The position numbers were made by a program, and so were the translations under genes. DNA of 64,000 nt from Bubalus kerabau (Eukaryota > Chordata > Mammalia > Artiodactyla > Bovidae), in NCBI RefSeq assembly GCF_029407905.1, contig NC_073624.1:7204501-7268500 (forward strand), written 5' to 3'. The notes beneath the pieces are model-generated. The model was not told the origin of the DNA. It did no database searches and saw only the letters and a program-made list of their open reading frames with translations. Each line of letters starts with the position of its first letter. Position 1 is the first letter of the stretch. This document shows, piece after piece, positions 36,001 through 48,300 of this stretch.

Positions 36001-39000
36001 CTGAGTCAGCTGCAGGGTGAGGTGGAGAACAGAGCTTGTGCCAGGAAAAATGAAGGATACACAGACTGTACCCACTGAAGGCCTACTCTGTGCCAAGCAC
36101 CTTGTGGCATTCTACATTTAAAGTTACTCCTTACATCAACCCTAAATCAGTACACACTGTTATCTTACTTATGAGGAACCAAAGGCTCACAAAGGCTAGA
36201 GGTTGCCCAAGGTTGCATAACTAGTGACTAAGCTGAGAACAAAATCAGGCCTTCTTGATTCTGGAGCTTGTTGCAGTGACTTGTTTTGGTTTTTGTTTTC
36301 CTAACATTCCCAGAGAACGAGCAGAAGATCTGGAAGGTCCTTTATCAAGAAGCCCATAGGCAATCAACCAGTCAGAGGACTGTGCGTTAGTTGATTACAT
36401 ACCCTGCAACCCTCCTCCCTCACGTTGCCTTTAAAAATGCTATGTTGAAATCCTTCGGGGAGTCTGGGGTTGTGAGGGGCATGAGTCCCCATTCTTGCAT
36501 GGCCCTGAAATAAACCTTCTTACTCAAAAAAAGAGAGAGAAGCCCACAGGAATAGACTGACCCACCAGCTTCTTCCAAAAGGTGAAACGGTGGAAGAAAG
36601 GAGCAAGGCCAGTGCTATGAGGGCTGACCCACAGCCCACCCAGCCCTGGGCCCTCAGGCACTGTTTCAAGCAACCAGAGCACCTTGGTGAAGCAGCTTCA
36701 TGGCCATGCTGTCCAGTTCTTGCTCTGACTCGTTCCTCAGCTGCACTAAGGAGAGGAGGTTCAACAGCAAAGGCAGGTTCCCAGAGGCTGTTAGGAACAA
36801 GGAGAGCTGGTCAGGGAAACTGACAGACAGATCACCACCACCACCCAACCAGCGGTAAATAGTTCATTGGGCTTTACCCCTATTTCCTGTCTTCTTTATT
36901 TGGAAAAGGGGCAACTGACAGACTGAGTGCCAACTCTGGGTTGGGTAAGAGAATTCATTATCTCACTTAATCCTCTTTAAAATCATGGGAAGCAGGGACT
37001 GTCATTTCTATTTTACAGTTAAGAAAACTGAGGCCCAGAGAGGCTAAATGACATCTTCCAGGTCCCACAGCCACTGGCAGGGCCAGGACTTGAACCCAAA
37101 TCTGAATCCAAGGCTCAAAGTCTTTCCACTATGGGTTTCCAAGAAATCTCATGATTCTTTTTTTTTTCTCATGATTCTTAAACACTATTATCAGTTAGTT
37201 GTGGCTTCTCCTTCCCTGAAAAGGAAGGATTCAGCTCCTCCAGATCCCCTTAACAGAAGATATTAAGAAGAGGTGGCACAGAGAAGAGAATACACAGAAG
37301 AACTATACAAAAAAGATCTTCACAGCCCAGATAATCACGATGGTGTGATCACTCATCTAGAGCCAGACATCCTGGAATGAGAAGTCAAGTGGGCCTTAGG
37401 AAGCATCACTACGAACAAAGCTAGTGGAGGGCATGGAATTCCAGTTGAGCTATTTCAAATCCTAAAAGATGATGCTGTGAAAGTGCTTCAGTCAATATGT
37501 CAGCAAATTTGGAAAACTCAGCAGTGGCCACAGGACTCGAAAAGGTCAGTTTTCATTCCAATCCCAAAGAAAGGCAATGCCAAAGAATGCTCAAACTAGC
37601 GCACAATTGCACTCATCTCACATGCTAGTGAAGTAATGCTCAAAATTCTCCAAGCCAGGCTTCAGCAATACGTGAACTGTGAACTTCCAGATGTTCAAGC
37701 TGGTTTTAGAAAAGGCAGAGGAACCAGAGATCAAATTGCCAATAACCACTGGATCATCGAAAAAGCAAGAGAGTTCCAGAAAAACGTCTATTTCTGCTTT
37801 ATTGACTATGCCAAAGCCTTTGACTGTGTGGATCACAATAAACTGTGGAAAATTCTGGAAGAGATGGGAATACCAGACCACCTGACCTGCCTTTTGAGAA
37901 ACCTATATGCAGATCAGGAAGCAACAGTTAGAACTGGACATGGAACAACAGACTGGTTCCAAATAGGAAAAGGAGTACGTCAAGGCTGTATATTGTCACC
38001 CTGCTTATTTAACTTCTATGCAGAGTACATCATGAGAAACGCTGGGCTGGAAGAAGCACAAGCTGGAATCTAGATTGCCAGGAGAAATATCAATAACCTC
38101 AGATATGCAGATGACACCACCCTTATGGCAGAAAGTGAAAAGGAACTAAAAAGCCTCTTGATGAAAGTGAAAGAGGAGAGTGAAAAAGTTGGCTTAAAGC
38201 TCAACATTCAGAAAATTAAGATCATGGCATCTGGTCCCATCACTTCATGGGAAATAGATGGGGAAACAGTGGAAACAGTGTCAATCTTTTATTTTTTGGG
38301 GCTCCAAAATCACTGCAGATGGTGATTGCAGCCATGAAATTAAAAGACTCTTACTCCTTGGAAGGAAAGTTATGACCAACCTAGACAGCATATTAAAAAG
38401 CAGAGACATTACTTTGTCAACAAAAGTCCGTCTAGTCAAGGCTATGGTTTTTCCAATAGTCATGTATGGATGCGAGAGTTGGACTATAAAAAAAGCTGAG
38501 CACAGAAGAATTGATGCTTTTGAACTGTGGTGTTGGAGAAGACTCTTGAGGGTCCCTTGGACTGCAAGGAGATCCAACCAGTCCATCCTAAAGGAGATCA
38601 GTCCTGGGTGTTAACTGAAAGGACTGATGTTGAAGCTGAAACTCCAGTACTTTGGTCACCTGATGTGAAGAGCTGACTCACTGGAAAAGACCCTGATGCT
38701 GGAAAAGATTGAGGGCAGGAGGAGAAGGGGACAACAGAGGATTAGATGGTTGGATGGCATCACCAACTCAACAGACATGAGTTTGGGTAAACTCCGGGAG
38801 TTGGTGATAGACAGGGAGGCCTGGCGTGCTGTGGTTCATGGGGTCGCAAAGAGTCGGACACGACTGAGCGACTGAACTGAACTGAACTGAGATCCCCTTA
38901 AACATGCCTCCAAACCTCCGTCCTCAACAGAAATGAACAAAATGAGCCATAGTTCTCCACCCACTTCCTCTTAATTGCTTGAAAACTTAAAAGTTCAACT

Positions 39001-39341
39001 TTCTAAGAGTAGGAAAAAAACAGACTAATCCCAGCCTTTCACACTATACCAAATATCAAGCTTCTGTGACTCCAGGGAGTCCCATTCTGGATTTGGAAAC
39101 CATCCTTTTAGATCTTACCAGGAGTTCCAATCCATCACAGATCCGCCCCCTCCCTTGCCCCTGCTGGCTGTTGCTGCATCCTACACCTCCCCAACATTTA
39201 CTGCTTCTTTCTTCCCAACTAGGGGCTGCCATTCTTGTGACAAATAGCTCTGAGCACATGCTTCGCAGGGTGGGGATAGGTATGCATGCATCAAACACAC
39301 CCACCCATGCAGACATGAAACATAAGCACACTCAAACCACA

Positions 39342-39381
<40 letters not shown>

Positions 39382-42300
39382 GTTGAGTACCCACTCTCCC
39401 ACAAGAGGAAGGAGATAAAAGTTTCTCGCTTAATGCCCCACTGGCCGGACTTTTCTTTTGCAGAAAAAACTCCAATTCTCTCTCCCAAAGCAGACCTCAT
39501 CACAGTAGAGATGCCCACTCCTGCATGACCTTCCCTCAGGTCTAAACATGCCTCCAGCAGCTACAGGCTGACCTCCTGAGGGGGAGGACCCATGCTCCAC
39601 CAGCAGATGCTGTAGGATCATCAGGAAGTGGCCTCGGATGAGACCGCCCACTTGGACATCTTCATTCCTCCTCAGAAAGGTCTTCAGGACAATCAGTACC
39701 TTGCGGGCTATGTCCATGGGACTGGAACAGATGAGGTCCTGAGCAGGAGAGAAGGAAGCCAGAGCTCAGAGGGCATTATAGTTGGGGACAGTTGAGCAGT
39801 GAAGAAGAAGGGCTGGAGAAGGGCCCCAAATGATGCTGTCACAGAACCTGGGGAAGGAAGCACTTACGCAGGACCTACCATACATCATCCTGTCAAACAA
39901 GTCCATCCTAAATGGGAAAAAACAGGGGCTCAGAGAGATTGTGTAATGTGCCAAAGCCCACATAAACTAGTAAGTGGCACAATTAGGATTTGAATCCCTG
40001 GTGGCTCAGATGGTAAAGAATCTGCCTACAATGCAAAAGACCCTGGGTCAGGAAGATCCCCTGGAGAAGGAAATGGCTACCCACTTCAGTATCATTGCCT
40101 GGAGAATCCAATGGACAGAGGAACTTGACAGGCTACAGTCCCAAGGATAGGACTTGGATCACAAAGAGTCAAACATGACTGAGTCACTAACACACTCCCA
40201 ACTCCAAGCCCAGAGCTCTTTCTACTAAGGGGGTGGGGGTGGAGATGTCACAGGGCAAGCACAGGATGGGTTAGGACAGATTCAGGACACAGGAAGAGAA
40301 GCAAGGACCAGATCAGGCCCCATCTCCACCATGGCATCTGGCTATTTCTGCCCCAAGGAGTAAAGGCCTTGGTTTCAGAAGGCTGGAAAGAACATTGCTT
40401 TTTATTTGCTTTCAGAGTTAATAAGTATATGTTAAAGGGGAAGTCAGCAGAAGCTACACCAGAGACTATCCCATTGAGAGTTCCTGTCACCTTCCAGCTC
40501 AAACAGGCCAATTCCTTTTGAAAGAGCAGAGGGCGCTGGGTGCCACGAAACCAGTGTCACACACAGACGCCTAGCTCCTGACACACAGAACCATGATTAC
40601 AGGCTACCGGCCAGACAAACCCAGATGTGCTGATCACTGGGTAGCACGGGGGTGTCTGTGCTTGGCTCTCTAAAAACCCCCACATCTGCCAGAGAAACAA
40701 CTATAATACTGATGAAATAATTCATATTTTATGGCACAATGAGAAACATTTAAACATAAAATTTTTCTTTGCTAGCTTGGGCCTCTTCCTCCCCTTTTAG
40801 TGTGTATTTTGCATCTGAATTAACCAGACCTCCTTAGGAGATAACATTCTTTCTCAATCTCATCAAGGGTCACAACTTGTAAGTCTTTAGGGGATAACTT
40901 CCTTCCTAACTCTGCAAGGGACCATGATGACCTGTGATCCACTACTACCTTTGTATGTATAGATTTAAATTGTGTAAATGATCAATAATATGTCATTTAA
41001 CCATTTGTCTCAAAAACTTAAATCACTGTACTTTGACCTCTTATGGGCAGGACAATCCTCGGAGCTTTTTATTTTACTTTCTTAACTTATCTTTTTTGGC
41101 CACACCACATGGTTTTCAAGATCTTAGTTCCTGGACTAGGCATGGAACCTGTGCTCCCTACAGCGGAAGCACCGAGTCCTAACCACTGGACTGCCAGGGA
41201 ATTCCCCTCAGAGATTTCTGAAAGACTGTCTAGCAGGTTATAATTCTCGGGTTGGCTCAAATAAATTTGTCATTTCCTTCTGAGATAGACTGTTGATTAA
41301 TTTTTATTGACAACATCAATAGCAATCACTCAATCAGGACCTAATAATGTCAGGTATTGTTCTGTGTTTAAACTGTAGTTACATGTTTGTTTATACATCA
41401 TCTGTATCTTCATGATAACTCTTCCCAGTAGTTGTCACTCCAGTTATTCAAAGCAGCAAACTGGGACAGATTAACTAGTTTGCCAGTCAAGAAAGCAGGG
41501 GCATTATAAATTCTATAGCCACTATGATTTAAGGAAGGGCAGGGATGAGGTTGGCTTCATCTTTGTTACCTTGTAGGGACTTGGTTGGGAAGATCCCCTG
41601 GAGTAGGAAATGGCAACCCACTCCAGTATTATTGTCTAGAAAATTCCATGGACAGAGGAGCTTGTCCATGGGGTTGCAAAGAGTTGGACACAGCATGCGC
41701 ATACACATGCACACAGAGACTCAGAAAACATCTCTGGAAGGAGAGGCTCTCAGAATAAGGCTAAAGGGAACTTCAGTTCATTTCCAACAACCTTTTTACT
41801 TTATAGAGTATGAGGCTGAAGTCAGATGAGGTGTGATTTGTCTAAGGTCACAGGACCCACAGCCAAACTAGTTTCCTAGTTCTGCTCCTTCACCAGCACA
41901 TGGCTGTCTGACTGCCAAAGCTGGTCTCTTAGAAACCTAAGTTAGTGAATGTTAAAAGTGCCAAAGGAAGGGGGCTACTTAGATATTTGGCAGCTGTGAT
42001 GAATGCCAGGGGAAAGGGTGCACCCCACCCTATAGGTGAGTGAGGAGGCTCTGGGTGGAGCATGGCCCCCTCTGAAGCCTCTCCTGTCCAGAGTCATCCA
42101 GAACTCTCTGGGACTGGGCCGACCAGAGGGACATGCCCCAAGCAGGGAACAAACAGAGCTTCTATGACATCACTGTTTTTTACATATAAACAACCCATGT
42201 GAAAGACCACCCGTTGTTAAGAGTGGCAATTAACAGTTTTGTTTTCAGCTGTTAATTACCCACATCAGAAACAGAAATTGGTACCAACACATATTTTTAG

Positions 42301-45300
42301 ACTCTTTCCCCTCCTGCAGCTAGAAGCTGGGAAGCAATGGTAGGAATTATACACATGAACAAACAACAAAATTGTTCCTTGCTCTTCTTTCTTAACACTG
42401 ATGTTTCTAGGATCTAATTTAGTAAAAAACTCATTAATTTAGGCTCCGGTCATGGTCATGACCTTTGTTAGCTATATGACCTTCAGAATTCAATAAGTCT
42501 TCCTTCTTTTTTAAAAAACTATTTATTAGGCTGTATCATGTCTTTGTTGTGGCTTAGTTGTCAGATGGAATGTGGGATTTTAGTTGCTCAAGAAGGGTTC
42601 AAACCTGCGTCCCTTGCATTGGAAGGCAGATTCTTAACCAATGGACTACAAGGGAAGGCCCTCAATAAGCCTTTCTGAGATTAAGATTCTTTATCTGGTT
42701 CAGAGTCAGTCAGGAATCAGTGAATGATAGTCTACTGTGTACAGCATACCACGAGTGCTCCTATATATTCTTTCATTTATCCCCATGTTATCTCCATTTT
42801 AGACATGAAGAAACCAAAGCTCAGAGAAGACTTCTTTCAGTTGTTAGGGGTTTGTTATATCTGAGTCCCCCACTGGCCCATGGGCCAGGAACTAGGTCTA
42901 ATTCTTCCCTGTGCTCAAACAGCTCTCCCATTAGATGAAACCCTGAGTCAGGGTTGGTTTCTCTCTTGTCCTGAGATTTAGCTCAGTTTACTGGAAAAAA
43001 CAATAGGGAATCAAAACCTGGGTTTCAATCTTAACTCTTGTGACCTTGGGCAAATCTTTCTAAAACTATTTCTTAATCTGTTTAAAAAGAAAAAAATAAG
43101 ATACAATGATTAGTATCTTCCTCAGAAGATCTGAATTTTTTCTTTTTTGAAAGACTTAGATCTATTCAGATCCCTAACTCAACAGGTCAGCAAAGGTTTA
43201 TAAATACTTATGTGTGAGGAACTGACCCTGAATACTTTATCTGTCACAGAAAATCCAGCATCTTAGCTCTGTCCATGGCTACTCTGTGTCCCATCTTGTT
43301 TTCTTTCCTTATGCGCTAATGGTTTATTTTTAACCCATTCCTTATTCCCTTTTCTTCCTATCCAAGGAAGAATTTGAGCCAAAGCATGAATGTGGCCCCT
43401 ATCAAATCAACATATGTGAGATTTCACAAAATGACAGATCTCAGGGACAGAGGGTGAAGATTTAAGTCTGAGTGGGGGTGTGTACGTGTGAGTGTGAATA
43501 TGGACAGAAGGTGACTAAGGATGTGAGATATACAATATGCAGGTGTTATTTCCACCAAGGTCACTCCAATAAAATTAGGGAATCATATTTATTGATGATA
43601 AGAATATCAAAAGAACACCCACTCTCCTCTAAAGGGCTGTGTCATTCTTCTAGGACTAAGGGACAGGGGGCAAGTAAGTGAACTGGCATTGAAGGCAGGG
43701 GTTCTAAACTACAGTGGCAGTTTGGGATCTGCCACTAGTCACATTAATTGGTCACTATATACAAATTGTCAACTGTAAATAATTTACTTTTAAAAAATAT
43801 ATATTACAGCAGTTATCTCTATAATAATAAAGAAAAATAGATGGAATTAAAGCCAGTGTGTGAGAAACTGCAAACAAGCAGCTTCCTTATCTAACTGATG
43901 AACCTGACAGAAATTATAGGAATGTCTTACTTCACACAAAAAAATCATTGGAATATGCAATAAACTCCTGATAAAAAAAATTCTGGGTATGGCCAAAGAA
44001 GAGTATTGCATATGTAACATTATCTTGAGAATTATGACATAAAAGAGGCTGAGTCCCTTTGCCAATCAGACATCTGCCACTACATGCCCCGGGGGTCCCC
44101 TGTGACATCAAACCCTTGCTAACAGAATATACTTAAGACAGGGAGGTGAGAGGGAATGGTAACAAAGGTCAGCATTTCAGAGGTATATCCCCTGGGGATT
44201 AGAGGGGCACATATCTCTCAGTGAGCAGACATCCATCAGACTTAGGAAAGGGTATGGATTTACCAGGCACCTGCCAGCTGAAAAGACCTCCTACAAGCAT
44301 GGAAACAGTGATAAGTCCAGAGTCGGGTAGAAGCAGCTGCGAGTGCCTCCTGACCTCAGGAAACCAGCTCCCAGCTCCCACCACCTCTGACTGCAGAAAT
44401 GAGCAAGTGGTCACCTACTAGCAAAATGAGTAGGATGCTGGGGCTGCTCCTAAGTATGTGAAACAGGGCTGCTACGCTGGCGGGAAGGGTGGGATGCCCA
44501 GCAGATGGGACACCGTCCAGCTCCTCACAGCTGCGCTCTTCCCAGGAGAACCAAAGTTCCAGGACACAGTGCCCAAACCTCCTCATCAGCTCTGGATGCA
44601 GCAGGAACAACCTGAGCAGGAGCGGATGGTGGGTGTAGACTCGGTGCAGGTCTGGGGTGTCCTCTAGGAATTTTCTGATGGCACCAACCACAGCCTGGAG
44701 GCAAAGAATAAAGAGGATAAATACACCTTGTAGAGGGCCCAAGAGACTCCAATCCCCAACAAATAGAGAAAGCCAAGATGTAACTGGGAAAAAATGTACT
44801 GGCTTCTCAGGGGTCCAGGTTATTTTCACTGGCACCCTCCAGCAAAAAGAAAACCTCACTCTGCTTACCTTGTAACAGTGGCCCTCAACTCGGGGTGATT
44901 TCACTCCCCAAGGGACATGTAAAAATGTCTAGACTGTCTAGATTGTTGATTGTCTTGATTGGGGGAGTGCTAGTGGCGTCTAGTGTGAGAAAGCAGGGAT
45001 CCTGCTAAATATCCTGCAATGCACAGAACAGCCTCCCACAGAAAAGACTGTGCAAAATGTCACCAGTGCTGTGGCTGCGAAACCCCACTCTATAATGGCG
45101 CTCAGCACAGTGTGTCGCAACTGGCAGCGTGGGTGTGTCTACCTACCACACTAGGCTTCAGCTGTCTGAGGGCACAGGGCCCGGCACAGAGACAGCAAAC
45201 AGCAGGTGTGTTAAACCATTTACTAAACCTCTCTCTTCCCTGCTGCACATATAACAAAGCTCAAATTCCTGAGCATGTTACTCTCATGATTTTACGCTCC

Positions 45301-48300
45301 ATAGTTTTGACTCTTCACTTGGGTCTTTCATCCATTTTGAGTTCATTTCTGTGTATGATATGAGCTAAGGGTCCAGCTCCATTCTGTTGCATGTAGATAT
45401 GCAACTGATTCCAACACTATTTATTAAAAAGGCAGTTTTTCCTGTGCTGAATTGTCTTGTCATTCTTATAGAAATATATGGGTTTATTTTCGGGGTTTTT
45501 GTTTGTTTTCAATTTTGATCTGAGGGACCTTAATTCTCCCACCAGGGATGGAAACCAGGTCCCGGCAGTGAAAATGCTGAGTTCTAACCACTGAACAGAC
45601 AGGGAATCCCCTATGGGTTTATTTTTGGACTCTCAACTCTATTCGGTTGATCTGGATGTCTCTCCTAGACATATTTAGAACCTGTCTTGATTACTGTCTT
45701 GATTACTCTATCTTTGTAGTAAGTTTGAAATGAAGAAGTGTGAGTCCTCCAAACCTGATTTTCTTTTTCAAAATTATTTTGCCTACTTTGGGTCCCTTGC
45801 ATTTCCAAATAAATTTTAGGATCAGCTTGTCCATTTCAAGACAAGGAAAAAAAAAGAAGGCAACTAGAATTTTGATCAAGATTATATTGAATCTATAGAA
45901 CAATTTGAGTATTGCCATTTAAACACTATTAAGTCTTTTTTCCTAGTTTTCAGTTCAGTTCAGTTGCTCAATTGTGTCCAGCTCTTTGCAACTTCATGAA
46001 TTGCAGCACTCCAGGCCTCCCTGTCCATCACCAACTCCCGGAGTTCACCCAAACTCATGTCCATCGAGTCGCTGATGCCATCCAGCCATCTCATCCTCTG
46101 TCATCCCCTTCTCCTCCTGCCCCCAATCCCTCCCAGCATCAGAGCCTTTTCCAATGAGTCCAACTCTTCACATGAAGTGGCCAGAGTACTGGAGTTTCAG
46201 CTTCAGCATCATTCCTTCCAAAGAAATCCCAGGGCTGATCTCCTTTAGAATGGACTGGTTGGATCTCCTTGCAGTCCAAGAGACTCTCGAGAGTCTTCTC
46301 CAACACCACAGTTCAAAAGCATCAATTCTTCGGGGCTCAGCTTTCTTCACAGTCCAACTCTCACATCCATACATGACCACTGCAAAAACCATAGCCTTGA
46401 CTAGATGGACCTTTCTTGGCAAAGTAATGTCTCTGCTTTTGAATATGCTATCTAGGTTGGTCATAACTTTCCTTCCAAGGAGTAAGAGTCTTTTAATTTC
46501 ATGGCTGCAGTCACCATCTGCAGTGATTTTGGAGCCCCAAAAAATAAAAGATTGACACTGTTTCCCCATCTATTTCCCATGAAGTGATGGGACCAGATGC
46601 CATGATCTTAATTTTCTGAATGTTGAGCTTTAAGCCAACTTTTTCACTCTCCACCCTCACTTTCATCAAGAGGCTTTTTAGTTCCTTTTCACTTTCTGCC
46701 ATAAGGGTGGTGTCATCTGCATATCTGAGGTTATTGATATTTCTCCTGGCAATCTAGATTCCAGCTTGTGCTTCTTCCAGCCCAGCGTTTCTCATGATGT
46801 ACTCTGCATAGAAGTTAAATAAGCAGGGTGACAATATACAGCCTTGACGTACTCCTTTTCCTATTTGGAACCAGTCTGTTGTTCCATGTCCAGTTCTAAC
46901 TGTTGCTTCCTGATCTGCATATAGGTTTCTCAAAAGGCAGGTCAGGTGGTCTGGTATTCCCATCTCTTCCAGAATTTTCCACAGTTTATTGTGATCCACA
47001 CAGTCAAAGGCTTTGGCATAGTCAATAAAGCAGAAATAGACGTTTTTCTGGAACTCTCTTGCTTTTTCGATGATCCAGTGGTTATTGGCAATTTGATCTC
47101 TGGTTCCTCTGCCTTTTCTAAAACCAGCTTGAACATCTGGAAGTTCACAGTTCACGTATTGCTGAAGCCTGGCTTGGAGAATTTTGAGCATTACTTCACT
47201 AGCATGTGAGATGAGTGCAATTGTGCGCTAGTTTGAGCATTCTTTGGCATTGCCTTTCTTTGGGATTGGAATGAAAACTGACCTTTTCGAGTCCTGTGGC
47301 CACTGCTGAGTTTTCCAAATTTGCTGACATATTGACTGAAGCACTTTCACAGCATCATCTTTTAGGATTTGAAATAGCTCAACAGGAATTCCATGCCCTC
47401 CATTAGCTTTGTTCGTAGTGATGCTTTCTAAGGCCCACTTGACTTCACATTCCAGGATTGAGACATTATTAACATATAACATTGTATAAGTTTAAGGTTT
47501 CCCTGATAGCTCAGGTATGGGCTTCCCTTGTGGCTCAGCTGGTAAAGAATCCTCCTGCAATGCACAAGACCTGGGTTCAATCCCTGAGTTGGAAAGATCC
47601 CCTGGAGAAGGGAACAGCTACCCACTCCAGAATTCCAGCTTGTATAGTCCAGTCACAAAGAGTCGGACACGACTGAGGGACTTTCAAGTTTAAGAGATAC
47701 AACATAATCATCTGATAAATGTATATATTGTGAAATGATTGCTCCAGGCCTAAGAGTTTATAAAGAAGCTGGAGGGAGAAAACCTGTAACATACAACCTC
47801 ATCAAAGTAATCCAAGAGCAGCCTGGCTAACAATGATGTAGGTTTCAGCAATACATTTTGTTTCATAAACTGTTATCTTTTCCTTTTTCCTCTTGCACAA
47901 ACCAGAGGCGGTACTAAGAAAACAGCCTTTAACCTAATTGACCTTTATAACTTAGGTTAATTAGGACCTAATTAACTTAGGTCCACAGCATGCAGGATCC
48001 TTCTTCTCTAACTAGGGATCAAACCCATGCCCCCTTTAGTGGAAGCATGGAGTCTTGACCACTGGACTTTGGGGGAAGTCCTTAAGTCTTGATTTTCTTA
48101 TCAATAAAATAAAAACAGTAATCTCTACCTCCCAGAACTGATGAGAGGACTAAGTTACATGAGTTCTGTATGTGTCAGCACTTTGTCTTCCTCTAGTCCC
48201 CTAACACACACTGTCTCTCTGCCACCCAGCATTTCTATATATACACCAAAACAGTCTTCCGAGGAACCATGATGAAGAGGAGCAGGAGAAGGAGGAAAAG

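Larger units (their letters stand above)
39739..44418 (-). other. MEI1: MEI1 intron, 4.7 kb
   Basis: Besides the SINEs listed separately (two Bov-tA, two tRNA-derived), the sequence is AT-rich and unremarkable. No extra exon fits between the flanking exons, whose phases already match (phase 0). Confidence 0.6.

Noticed and set aside
39343..39379. CA repeat and other regular repeats as a CRISPR-like array.
   Set aside because: Simple dinucleotide repeat without spacers, in a mammalian intron.
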